A DNA stretch of 64,000 nucleotides from Pyropia haitanensis (lineage: Eukaryota > Rhodophyta > Bangiophyceae > Bangiales > Bangiaceae): contig SDUX01000005.1 of assembly GCA_008729055.1 (NCBI GenBank), positions 1,124,875 through 1,188,874 of the forward strand, given 5' to 3'. Of this stretch, positions 1-11,150 are shown in pieces. Under the pieces are notes generated by a model. The model searched no databases. It was not told where the DNA came from and saw only the letters and a program-made list of their open reading frames with translations. Both the position numbers and the translations under genes were made by a program. Every line of letters starts with the position of its first letter. Within the stretch, counting starts at the first letter, position 1.

Positions 1-3000
1 CTGTAGCGGTGGCCGCGACAGATGACGCGGCGGCGGCAGCGGCGAGCAGCGCGGCCGCGGCAGCGAAATTGGCAGCGGCGGCGGACGCAACAGCCGCAGC
101 AGCAGCAAAAGAGATGAGCATGTGCGACAACAACAGCAGTGGCCTTCGCGACACACGCCGCGACGGCAGCGTCTCGGGCCACCGCGGCAGCAACGCCACA
201 CGCCGAGCATCACGACAGTCGTCACGACAGCGGGTAGCGGCCGCCGCACCCTCAATGGCAGTCGCGGCGTCACCGGCGGCGGCAACGGCTGTGGCCGCGA
301 CAGCGGCGGTGGCAGCAGCGCAAGCGCCAGACGCCGCGGCCGCGCGGCGCCAGCGGTCGCGGCGGCCCCCAGAACAACGGTAGCAACAGCAGCACCGCCA
401 AACGGCGCGGCGGCTGGCACAACAGAGGCCGCCTGCCGCCACCGCGGCAGCGACAGAGGCCGCGGCCGAGGTGGGCAACAGAAACCACGGCGACGGCCGC
501 GACAGAGAACACGACCGCGGCAGCCACGGCGGCAGCGGCTGTGAAAGCAAATATCGCCGCGGATGTAGATGTGCCAAAGGCTGCTTTCGGCAACGGTGGA
601 CGCGCTATAGGCTGCGGTGATGGCAGCGCCTTACGCAGCCGCGGCGGCAGGAACAGCGGCAGCGACAGAAGCCGCATGAAGGGTGGCGGCAGCGGCATCG
701 ACGCATGCCGCGACGGCCGCGGCCACAGCAGCACCGATGGCGGCAGCAATGGCCGCCGCAGCGGCAGCCGCGACACAGGCCGCGACGGTGGGCGCGCCAG
801 ACGCTGCGGCGGGTGCCTGACAAAGGCCGTGGCTCCGGCAGCGACAAGAGCCGCGGCATGCAGGGTCACAGAAGCAGCTGGAGCGGGCGGAACAGCCGCA
901 CTGGCGACAGCCGCGACAGCGGCAGCGGCCGCCGCCGCGACAGCAGCAGCGGCAGAGGCAGCGATAGTGCCAGCGTCAGTGTCCACGACAACAGACACTC
1001 ACAGCGACAGCGGATGTCACAGACGACGCAACAGCGGCAGCGCCAGAGGCCGTCGTGGTGGCTAAGGCAGCGTCACGGAAAGTGGCCGCGAAAGAGGCCG
1101 CCCACCGCGTTGGTTTCCGCGCCATAGGCAGCCACGGTGGCTGCGACAGAGACCGCGGCAAAGGCCGCTACAGACGGCGTCCACCGCGACGGCTGCTGCG
1201 ACAGACGTCTCTGCGGTGGCAGCCACAACGGCCGCCTCGACGGCCATGACAAAAGCCGCAGCGGCCGCAGCAACCAACGCGGCTCACCGCAACGGCGGCC
1301 GCGCCAGCGGCGGCGCGGCGGCGGCCTCGACACTGGCCGCGGCGACAAGAGCGGCAGCAGGCGCGTCAGACGCTGCCTACCGTGACGTCGTCACCACAGC
1401 GGCAGCGGCAGCGACAGCGACAGACGCAGCGGCATCAGCAGCGTCGGCGGCAACGGCGGCGGCCGCGACAGCGGCAGCAACGGACGTCGTGGCAGCGGCG
1501 GCGACGACGGTCGAGGCGGCGGCAGCAACACCGGTGACCGCGGCGGCAGCGAGACCGGCAGCGGCAGCGGCAGCGACCATCGTCGCGGTGGCGAAAACGA
1601 GTGCGACGCTGGCGGCAACAGCAACAGCAGCAGCGGCAGCCGCAGCGACAGACGCCACGGCGGGGCACAGGGCCGGCGGCTCAGGCATTGGGCGGAAGCA
1701 CTCGCATCGGACGCCGGCCGCGAGGGTCGGCAGAGCCAGGGCAGCGGCAAAAACCGTGACGACGGCAGCCGCAGCAGCAGCGGCGGTGGGCAGCCACGGT
1801 CGACCGCCAGTGCCTACGAGAGGCGTCGTGGCCGCGGCAGCAACAGCCGCAGCGGCGGCGCCTGGAGGGGGTGGCGGCGATTGACACGGTCAATGGCAAT
1901 TGCCGTGACAACGGCGGCGGGAGTATCAGCGACAGAGGGCGCGGTGACAGCCGCGACAGAGACCGCGGCGGCGCCAGCAACAGCGGCAGCGGCTGGGACA
2001 GCACCAGCGGTGAAGACAGCGGCAGCGATAGATGCCGCGGCAGTGGAAGCGACAGAGGCAGGGGCGGCGGCGTGGTGGGCGGCAGCGCCACTGGCGACGA
2101 CAAAGAGAGCCGCAGCGGCATCAAACGTGGCCACGCTCGTCGACAAAGAAAGCGACCGCAGCAAATATTGTTGCAGCAATTGACGCCGCGGCAGCGGCCG
2201 CGGCAGAAGCAGCAGCAACGGCCGCGGCAAAGGCCGCGGCAACAGTCCCGGCAGACGCCGCGGCAGCAGTTGCGGCCCAAAGAACGTGACGGCGGCAGCG
2301 ACAACTGCAGCGGCAGCCGCGGAGTCAGCAGCGGCAGCGGAACTAGCGGCAGCGGCGGCGGACGCGAGAGCGGCAGCGGAAGCGGCAGCTACAGCTGCAG
2401 CCGCGTTGGCCGCGGCAACGGCAGCAGCGGTAACGCACGCCGCGGAGACGGCACAAAAACGTCATCGACGGCGACTGCGGGAGCGGTAGGCGCACCAAAA
2501 AAAATAGCCACTCGTGCCACAAACTCCCCGTTCCCGACAACGCCGGCGACAGAAACCGCGCCGGCGGGAGCAACAACGCCCGCTGACGTGGCTGCGGCAG
2601 CGGCAGCGGCGGCCGTCGCGACAGCAGCGGCCCACTGCGACGGCGATCGCGACAGTAGCAGCGGCAGCGGCAGGGGCAAACGCCGCGGCGGCGGCTGCCA
2701 AGCGGCTGTGGCGGCAGCAGCGACAGCGTTCGCTGCGGCGGTAGGGACAGCGGGCAACGGAGGTAGTCGCGAACGCGTCACCAGCAGGGGCCGCAACCGC
2801 AGCAACGGCTTCGGCAGTGGCCATCGCAGCGGAGGTGGCCGCGACAGCGCCGTAGGCGGCGACGGCAAAGTACTCTGCTGCGCTGGGATCGACAACGCCT
2901 TCGGCGCTGGCCGTGTTGGCAAGAGGGTCGGACGCCGCGGCAACCGCAGCAGTCAGCTGCCACGGCAGCGGCAGCAGGAGCGACAGCTGCAGCGGCCGCA

Positions 3001-3112
3001 AGAGCGGCAGAGGCCGCGGCAGGGACAGGCGCCCGGGCGGTTGCAAGGACACATGACGCCTGGGCGGCACTGACCATCGCCGCGGCGTCGGCAGGAACAG
3101 CGGGCGCGGCAG
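1..3112. repeat. Degenerate GC-rich trinucleotide-based low-complexity DNA
   Basis: About 3 kb built from drifting GCG/GCA/GAC triplets, with recurring words such as GCGGCAGCGACAG and GACCGCGGC. Open frames exist on both strands only because AT-rich stop codons are rare. Their translations are Ala, Arg, Ser or Gly strings with no domain and no consistent frame. I see no gene here. Confidence 0.7.
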
Positions 3113-3114
3113 GA

Positions 3115-3264
3115 GCAGCGACAGCGGCCACGGTCAGCAAAAACTTCGTCGGTAGCGGCTGCCGCCGGTACCGGCGGATGACATCAGCGGCAGCGACAGC
3201 GGCCACAGTCAGCAAAAACGTCGTCGGCAGCGGCGGCCGCCGGTACCGGCTGACGACATCGCGG
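3115..3264. repeat. 75-bp tandem duplication
   Basis: Two adjacent copies, starting at 3115 and 3190, share the words GCAGCGACAGCGGCCAC, GTCAGCAAAAAC and GCCGCCGGTACCGG with a few substitutions. This is a local duplication at the edge of the low-complexity block and has no coding signal. Confidence 0.75.
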
Positions 3265-5300
3265 TTGACCTTCGGCATCCGCCGCGCTCAGGCTGGCGCA
3301 CCTTTAACGGCGCCAAGAGCAGAAAAGCGCCCGCAGCAGGGCGCCGTCGCCTGGGATGGGAGCCGTCGCCGAACGGGAAGAGAGTCGATCCAGGGACAGG
3401 CTGGCAGCACCGACCCAAGGCAGGGAGCCGCCACCGCCAGACGCGACGCCAACAGCCGGCGCCGCCGCCGCGAACGTCGTTGCGGTGCCGCCGGAAGCGC
3501 GCGGCATCAGCGCCGACGGCGGGGCGTCAACAGGAAGAAAAACGACGCTGTCGAAGGGGTGGGGGCGTCAACGACACGGCCACAAAGTCCACCGGGGCGT
3601 CAAGAAATGGCGACAAAAAGCGGGGGAGGGGGAGGGGGGCCAACGGCAAAGAGACGGCGCCGAAAGCGGGGGGCGGGCAAGACAGCGGCGGGGCAGCAAG
3701 GGTGGGGCAGCGCACCAACAGCTGCATGGCGGCGCTGCCGGTGGGGTGGGAGCGAGAAAACCCCTGGCGCCGACAGCGAGGGCAGCGTGGCGCCGACTGC
3801 AGGGAGGCCGAGTAGGCGCGGGGGGGGGGGGCGCGGGGGCAACAGCATCGACGGGGGTGGCAGCGGCAGCGACATGCAGAGGACGGCCTCTATGGGACGG
3901 CCGCACCGACGGAGACGGGGCGAAGGGGGGCCGCATGATGACGGGGGGAGGAGGCGGCAACGACAGCAGAGCCAGCGGGGCCGGCCGTGGCGGCGGCGGG
4001 GGACAGGCTTGACCGGACAACGGCGGCGACAAAGAGGGGAGGCCGCCAAGACCGCCACAACGGGAAGGGCGTCGCCGACGCCCGACTCGGGGCAGCAACG
4101 TAAGGGGGGACGGTGGACCGCTGCCGGGGTAGCGGCAGCGGGGGAAAGGGCGGCAATAAAAACCCGAGGCGGCGCCAGGCGACGGCGATACAATAACGGG
4201 TTCGCGCCGGCAACAACCGCGGGACGATTGGTACGACAGAGGCGGCGACGCTCCGAGACGACGACCGCCGACGCATCAACACGGGAAGGACGGGTACGAA
4301 AAGCAGCGACGCTTGCACGCCGGGGCCCCATCCCCGATGGGGGGGCTACAACATCCAGAGCCGCTCGCGAGCGGCCTCAATCAAACATGCTGCGCGCAGC
4401 TGCAAGTGCAAATGCGCCATCGACGACGGTAGGGCGATGTTGATGCGGGGAGCGGCCGTGGGTCAGCAACGGCGGCAGTGACGGGAGGGAGGAGAGGCTT
4501 GAAAACCCGGGCAGGCGGCCGCACCAACAGGGGAGGGGCGGCGACAGCAACAGGAAAAGTGCGCCGACGGCGGTGATGGCTGGCCGATGGGGTTGGGCGA
4601 CGGCGGCGGCGCGGCGTCACCGACGGGGGGGGAGCTTGTCGGCGAGTGGAGTGTAGCAGCGGTGAGGAAGGGAAAATCCCACCATTGGGAGACGAAGGGC
4701 GGCCACGGAGCGTGGTGCGGCTTGACGATGTGGAGAGTAGGTACCAGCAGCAACGCAGGCGGAACAGCCGCCGTGAGGGCGTGAGTGCTCTCGACGACAG
4801 GGAAGGCGGAGGGCGACGACTGCTGAAGCGGCGCAGCAACACGGGCACGACGGTGGCCTCGGGAGGCGCGGACCACCACGTCAGTGGACAACGCCATCCA
4901 CGGCCGGCAAAGTGCGGCAAACCCCACGAGGACACGGAGTGCGGTAGAACTGACGACCGACGGCGGCGTGACGACGCGTCCGCCACGTTGCCAGGCGTCG
5001 GGCGCCCACGGCGGCCGACAGGGTGACGACGGGAGCGGTAGCCCCACCGCCATGACGGAAGAAACGGGGTGACGCCCGTCTCATCAGCGTAGACGTCAGC
5101 GGCGGCGGGATCAGGTGGGGACAAGGGCGGGCGGGGGGAAACGGGGGGGAGCGGCGCCACCAGGTGGGCGGCGGCAGCGACGTGCGGCTGGCACCGTCGA
5201 CGGCTGGCAGGAATTCCCAGCGGCGGGTGCGGTCGTGCTGCCGACGATAGAGGCGGTGCCGTCACGACCGCCGCGTCGGCGACGGCGCGGCGCCCGCCAT
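3265..5300. other. GC-rich intergenic DNA, no gene seen
   Basis: The sequence is rich in GGGGG runs and GGC/GCC words. All six frames give only Arg/Gly/Pro/Ala-rich shadows that overlap on both strands. No promoter, RNA gene or conserved protein motif is visible. Confidence 0.6.
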
Positions 5301-5430
5301 GTCACGGCGAGGGAGTAGGGCTCGCGGCCGCGCGGGCGGCGGTGGGCTCGCCGGGCGTCATTATATACACCTTCCCCCTCCCCGCCTCCCCAGCCTACCC
5401 GCTCGCCCGACCGGGCACCGTGCCCGCGCG

Positions 5431-5465
<35 letters not shown>

Positions 5466-8400
5466 TACATCCCTCACACAACCAAACGGCAGACGGCAGG
5501 GGGCGCGGGGGGAGAAAGTTCCCGCCAACAACCGATGCCGCGTTGCCGCGTCGTCCACCAGGGGATGAATCCGCCGGCCGCGACGGCGTACCAATCGCTT
5601 GGCAGGAGCGCGGGAGGGAGAAAGGGGGGTGGGGGGGTGGGGTGCGGAGAAGGTTGTGGAGGGGGAAAGCGGCCGCCCGCCGCCCGTCGCGGCGTGGCGG
5701 GGGCGGGGTGGCAGACCGGCGGGGGGGAGCTTCTGGGTCGGGCGGGGGGGTGCGGGAATGGACGGCCAATGGCGGGAGCGGACGAGCGGGGCGTGGAGGG
5801 GGGGAGGTGCGCGCAGCCGCGACTGCGCAGAGGGCGAGCGCGGGAGGCGCGCCGCCGCCGCGCCAGGCAGGGCGCCGCGCCGTGGCGCGGCCCGTCCGCG
5901 GCCGCCGCGCGCCGCGGCCGCGGAGTGGGGACGGGGGCGGGATGGCGGCGCGGTGCGGCGGCGCGGCGGCTGCGGCACGGCGGCCGCCACCACGCGAGCC
6001 CGCAGCCGCCGCGACGGCAGCGGCAGCCGCGTTTGGGGTATTGGGGGCGGGACCGGCACCGCGAGGCGGCGTGAGTGCCCCTCGCCGCGCCCCCCCGTCT
6101 GCATTCACCCCTCTCCCGCCACCTGCGCCGCGCACGGTGCCGTGCGCGGCGGCCGGCGCCGGCGGTCCCGCAGGTTCAAACCGCACCCGTCGCTGCCCGC
6201 AGGCCGCGGCGGCCGTCCCGTCCCGCGCGACCGCGCGCGACGCTGGGCAGAGACGGGAGCGGTTGGCGGTGGGGGGGGGGGGGAACCGCGGGTGGCCAGC
6301 CGCAGCCGCCACGCAGCGGGTGGGGGGGGTTGGCGGCGCGTGGCCCCGGCGCGGGCGGCCGCTGCGACGCGCCAACGTGGTAGGCTGCTGCGGCGGCCGC
6401 CGCGGCGCGCGGTGTCCCGTCGGTCGGCCGGCGTGGCGGGTGGCGACCGCCAGCCGTACCAGGGCAGGCTGTTTTTTTTTTGTTTTTTTTTTGGAGGGGG
6501 AGGGGGGGTTGGTCGCCTCGCCACCTGCCAGGTGTGTGCCGGCAGCCACCGGGACGAGCGCGCTGGGCGGGGCGCCGCGCGCCCGGGATCTGTGGCGAGA
6601 AACGAGCGGAGCGGGCGGCGGCGTGGCCGGTCGGCCGCGTCTGTCGGCAGCCCTCCCCGCCACACGCCCACGTCAGCCGTGTCTCGAGGGTGATTGGCCG
6701 GACCGCCCGGAGGGGCCCATCCACACCGCGTCCGCACACGGGCACCCGTGAGGTGTGCGCGACCCAAAACGAACCCGGGCAGCGGCCGGCAATGGCGGGC
6801 ACCGCGCGGGGCGGCGCGACGCTCGCCGCGCCGTTGCGGTCGCGGCCTTCCCGGTCTGCGGCGGCCGCCGCCAGCGTCCCAGCAGCACCCACAAAAAGAG
6901 AAAATCTGAGACGCGGCACAGTACCCCCGCGCAACCAGTCGGCGCGAGCGGCACGCCATGACCGTGGGTGCGGTCGTTTTCAGTTGTTTTTCTCAATTCA
7001 TGCAGGCAGCCGCTCGCGCCCCACCCCGCTCGCCGCACCCGATAGGCGCAACCACCCACAGATGGGGGGGGAAAGCGGCGCGCCGGCGCCGCCCCGGCCG
7101 CAGCGAAACGGCGCGCGCCGCGTCCCCGCCCCCTCTCGCCAGCCAGGTCGGGCGGCGTCACGACATACGCAGCGTGCCGGGGCGGGAGAGGGGCCGGGGC
7201 ACCCGACGGGGCGCCCCCCCCAGCCACGGCATGCGGCCACGGATGACCCCAGCGGGATGCTGCAGCGCCGCTCGTGGGGGTCGCATCGCCAGCGCGCGAA
7301 AAAAGGCACACAAAAAAAACGGCCGGGGCGTGGGGCGCTAGCCCGCGCGCTCCGCACATGGGCGGGGGGGGGGGCCGCACAAAGGCGGCCTGCCACCCGC
7401 ACGCGCCGCGGTCCGGACGGGGTGGAACGCCGGCGGCCGAGAGCTGCCTGCCGCGGGCGCACCCCCTGCCCACCCGTGGTCCTCCCGAGCGGTTCTCTGC
7501 TGCATACCCCAACAACGGGCGCCGTGGGGGTGGGGGGGGATCGGCACCGGTGGCGGCCGCCGCGGGAAAGCGCTGTCGGCGGCGGCCGCCAGCTGCCGCT
7601 GCCCACCGCACCGCGCGGCGACGCGCGCGCCTGCTGCGACCGCGGCGCGGCCCGCAGCGAGTAGCGACCGCGGCGGCGGGCGGCGACGGCGCCTCTCCGC
7701 CCTCCCCCCCTTTCCACGGCGGGCTACGCCGTCGTCTGGCGCGCGCGACGGCCGTGGCGGGCTCGCGCCACGACCACGAGCGGCGCCCGCGTGCGCGCCG
7801 CGGGAAGGGCGAGCGGCCGCCGGCGGGCGCTCCCGCCATCGAGGCCGCCCCGCCGCGCCTGCCCGCCGCGCCGCGCGCGGAGCCGTCACTCGGCGCCTGC
7901 CGGCATCGGCGCCGCCCGCGTCCCCGTCCCGTCCCTCCCAGCCCCCGCTCGCCCGCGCGAGCGCGCGGGCGCGCGCACCCCGCCGCGCGCGACTGCGGGC
8001 CCACCCCCCCACGGCCCGCCACTGGCCGCGCTCCCGCTCTGTCGCGGCCCCGCTCGTTGGCTGCGCCGCCTATATCTACCCCTCTCCCCCCTGTGTGGGC
8101 GAGCGCGGTCGCCACCCGCTGGCCGTTGTAGGCTGTCGGCCATCCGGCCGTCGTCGTCGCGGCCACCCGTCGCAGCGCCCGATGGCACCGCCGTCGGCGC
8201 CACCCGGCCGGGCCGCTGTCACCGGCGGTGCCGCCTGAAGCAGACGGCGTTGTGCGTCGATGCGGCTGCTGCGGTCGCGGATACGGTCGCCGCCGCCAAT
8301 GTTGTTCCTGCACGTGCCACCGCGAGCGGCCGCGCCCGTCTCGCACGCGCCGGGAGTGCACGCGTGGGCGTGGACCCTCCGTGATGTGCTTCCCCCCATC
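5301..8400. other. Extremely GC-rich block with (CCG)n tract, no gene supported
   Basis: This is the most GC-dense part of the window. It contains a (CCG)n microsatellite at 5431-5465 and T-rich or G-rich homopolymers near 6474-6500. Long ORFs occur on both strands simultaneously, as expected from composition alone. Isolated TATA-like words lie at each end (TATATA at 5362, TATATCT at 8071), so promoters are possible, but no adjacent gene can be recognised. Confidence 0.55.
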
Positions 8401-9990
8401 ACCACGGTAGGCTTTCTTTGTCCCGATGCTTGTCCACTGTTTGTTTGCGGTTTGTTGTTCCCCTTCTTGGCGACGTGTGCTTCTTGTCTCCCTCCTCCCC
8501 CGTGAGAGATGTTTTGGAGTGTCCCTCCTGATTGTCCGCTGCCTTTTTCGCCGTCCTCCTTCCCCCCTCTCCGAAACCGGCGGCTCCCTGTGTGGCGTGC
8601 TTGGACAACCCTGCCGCCGGCCGCCCCCTCCCCGTGGCAATGGCGGCGCCGTGCCGCCAGGTGCGGACGGCGGTGGCGTGTTGAGGCGCCTCCCTCGTAT
8701 CGTGCGAGCGTCGGGGTGGTGGGGGGCCAGTGGTCTGGCGCCAGGCTCTCCGCCCCCCGCGCCAGCCGTCCCCGCCCGCTGCTATGGCTCAAGAGCCGGG
8801 AGGGCGGCGAGGGGACTGGCGTTGGGTGGACGACGGCGCCGGGCGCGTCGCGGAGTCGGCGGGCGGGGGGCAGCAAGGGGCGGAGGCGGCGCACGACGGC
8901 TCGCCCCTCGCCGGCCCCACTGACTCACAGCGTCCTCGCTCCGCTGCTACAACGTTTCGGTAGCGTACCGTTCATGTTGGAGTGGTGCGTTTGTTCGCTT
9001 CCGGATCTGTGTGGTTGGGCGGTTTTATCACCGTGGACCGTACTGTTGTGCCGCTTCTGACATTCACGTCCTGTTTGCTGTTCGTTGCTGTTTTTGTTTG
9101 CCTTGGTCGGTGGCCTGTTGAGCTGGTTCCCGCCTCAGGTTCCTGTCGTTCCGCCGATACGAGCTTTGTCGCCGATTGCCCTCGTCTCTCTGCCTCCCCG
9201 TCTCTTCTCGCTGCGTCACCCGCCACCGTCCATGTGCTGCTGTTGAGGTTTGCTGCCGGCACCTGCTGCAGGCGTTGACAGAGTGCGACGGCGGCAAGGC
9301 ACGGGCTGGGAGCTGTTGCTGCAGGCGGCCGCGATGGCCGTTGCACTTGCAGGGGGGCGCGGCCGCGTTGCGCGTCGGTGGCTCGTCTCGCCAAGGGCGG
9401 GGGCGGTCGCCGCAGCTCGTCGTCGCGGCGTTGGCGCCCCCCCCCGTGGCGGCAATGGCGGGTGGCGGCGGCACGAGTGCGGTGCGGTGTCGCCGTCGGC
9501 CGGCTTGGAGGGTGCGCGCCGCGCCGCGTTTTGGCGTCGCCCTCCGCGCGCCTGCCGCCCGTGTTGACGGCGGTTGGCGGCGGGACGGCACCGTTGGGTC
9601 ACCGCCCCCCCGTTGTTGACGTTGGTGGCGGCCGCTGCTGGCGGCCGCCGCCCGTTTGCTTTCTTGGGTGGGCCGTGGGGACCCCGGCGGGCGGCTGCGG
9701 TCATCTGACAGGCGGCGAGACAGTACGCGCACTGCGGGTGGCGGCGGGGAGCGCCGCCCCGTTGACGCGGTGGCGGTGTTTTTCTCGCGCATGGGGCGGC
9801 GAGCGGCGTCGTCAAGGTGAGCGGGGGGCACCCAACGGTGGCAACGTTTGCGGGCGCTGCTGGAGTGGCGACGTGTCGCCACTAGCGTCGCCTTGTGACG
9901 TCAGCTGGTGGCAGTGACGGCGGTGCGCGAATGGCCACCACTGCTAGCTTTGGCGGCGTGCGTCACCCTGACGGCGCGCCGGCGTTTGCA
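8401..9990. other. Intergenic DNA of moderate GC, nothing recognised
   Basis: Two less GC-rich patches (about 8400-8580 and 8940-9260) with T-rich, G/T-rich text are separated by GC-rich low-complexity sequence. Short ORFs on both strands show no family resemblance. No RNA gene or repeat was identified. Confidence 0.5.
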
Positions 9991-11150
9991 GTTAATGGCC
10001 AAGTGGACCGGAACCGGCAAGGCAGGCACAGCGGGCGCACGTTACCGGAGCTGCTGACCTGTGCCGCGCCTCGTTGGTGGGGGCGCGACGCTTGACGGTC
10101 GTGGAGCGGTCCCGCTGTTGGCGGCGCGGCGGCTGCGCCGGGCGGCTCCTGGCGTTGGCGGCGAGCAGGCGCTGCTGGACGGGGGCGTCGCCCTCGCCGC
10201 TGGCGTTGGCGGCGGGCGGCCCGTGTGAGACTGGCAGGTGGCGGTCACCGTCTGCATTGATGGCGCGCGGCTGCTGCCGTCGGCGGGGGTCGGTGTTTCT
10301 CGCCGCCGGCTGCGGCGGCGACCGGCTGTGTGCGGCGGCTGAGCGGTTGAGCGTGGTGTCGGTTCTGTCGCCCGGCGATTGTCGCTTGTCGGGGGGTCGG
10401 CGCTCGCCGCCTACATTGGCGGCGGGCACCTGCAAGTGCTGGCGGGGGGTGTGGCGCTCTTGTTTGAGCGTTGACGGCAGGCACCGTCTGGCGATGGCTC
10501 TGGGCGGCTGCTTGTTGACCGGGGGGTGGCGCCCGTCGCCGGCAGAGGCGGCTTGTTGCTTCCTGCCGTTTGTGTGGAGGTGGCCGTCACCGCCGGCTCT
10601 GGCGGCTGGCGCTGCTGCCGACGGCGTGCGAGTGGGTCGCTGTTGCCGCCGTCGTTGGTGGCTGGCGGCTGCTGGCGGCGGCGGGGGCATGCCACGCGTC
10701 GCCAGCTCTGTTGACGCGCTCTATTTTCGCGATGCCACCGGGCGGCTGCTGTCTTGTGTGTGGGCTGGGCTGATCCTGGCAGCGCTGGCGGCGGACGGCC
10801 GCTGGCGACGGTGGGCCGGCGGCGCTCGCCGCTGGAACTCTCGTCGGGCGGCAGGTGGCGTTGTCAGCGAGCCACCGCTGTTTCGGGTGGGGGTGACTCT
10901 CCACGCCGTAGGCGGGTGGCTGCTGGCGCTGTCCGGGGGATGGGGCTCGGCTTGGCTGGTGGTGGCGGGCGGCTGCTGCCGTTGGCCGGGGGGGTGGCGC
11001 TGTTTGTCGGTGCTGGCGGCGGGGACCTGCCGGCGTTGGCGGGACGATTTTACGCGTTGCTGGCGTTGACAGCTCGTGGCTGCTGGCGTTGATGACGGGG
11101 TCGCGCTTGCCGTCGGCGTTTTTGGGCGGTTGACCGTTGGCGACGGCTGC
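9991..11150. repeat. Degenerate GGCTGCTGGCGTTG minisatellite, first block
   Basis: Words such as GGCGGGCGGC, TGCTGGCGTTG and TGGCGCTTGCCGCC recur at irregular 30-75 base intervals. The array resumes at 15.3 kb. The opposite strand reads as an open Ala/Pro/Thr/Arg-rich peptide string, which is a by-product of the repeat. Confidence 0.65.

Noticed and set aside
6673..8640. 655-codon minus-strand open frame
   Set aside because: Lies in extreme-GC DNA where both strands are open; no domain, no homogeneous protein text.
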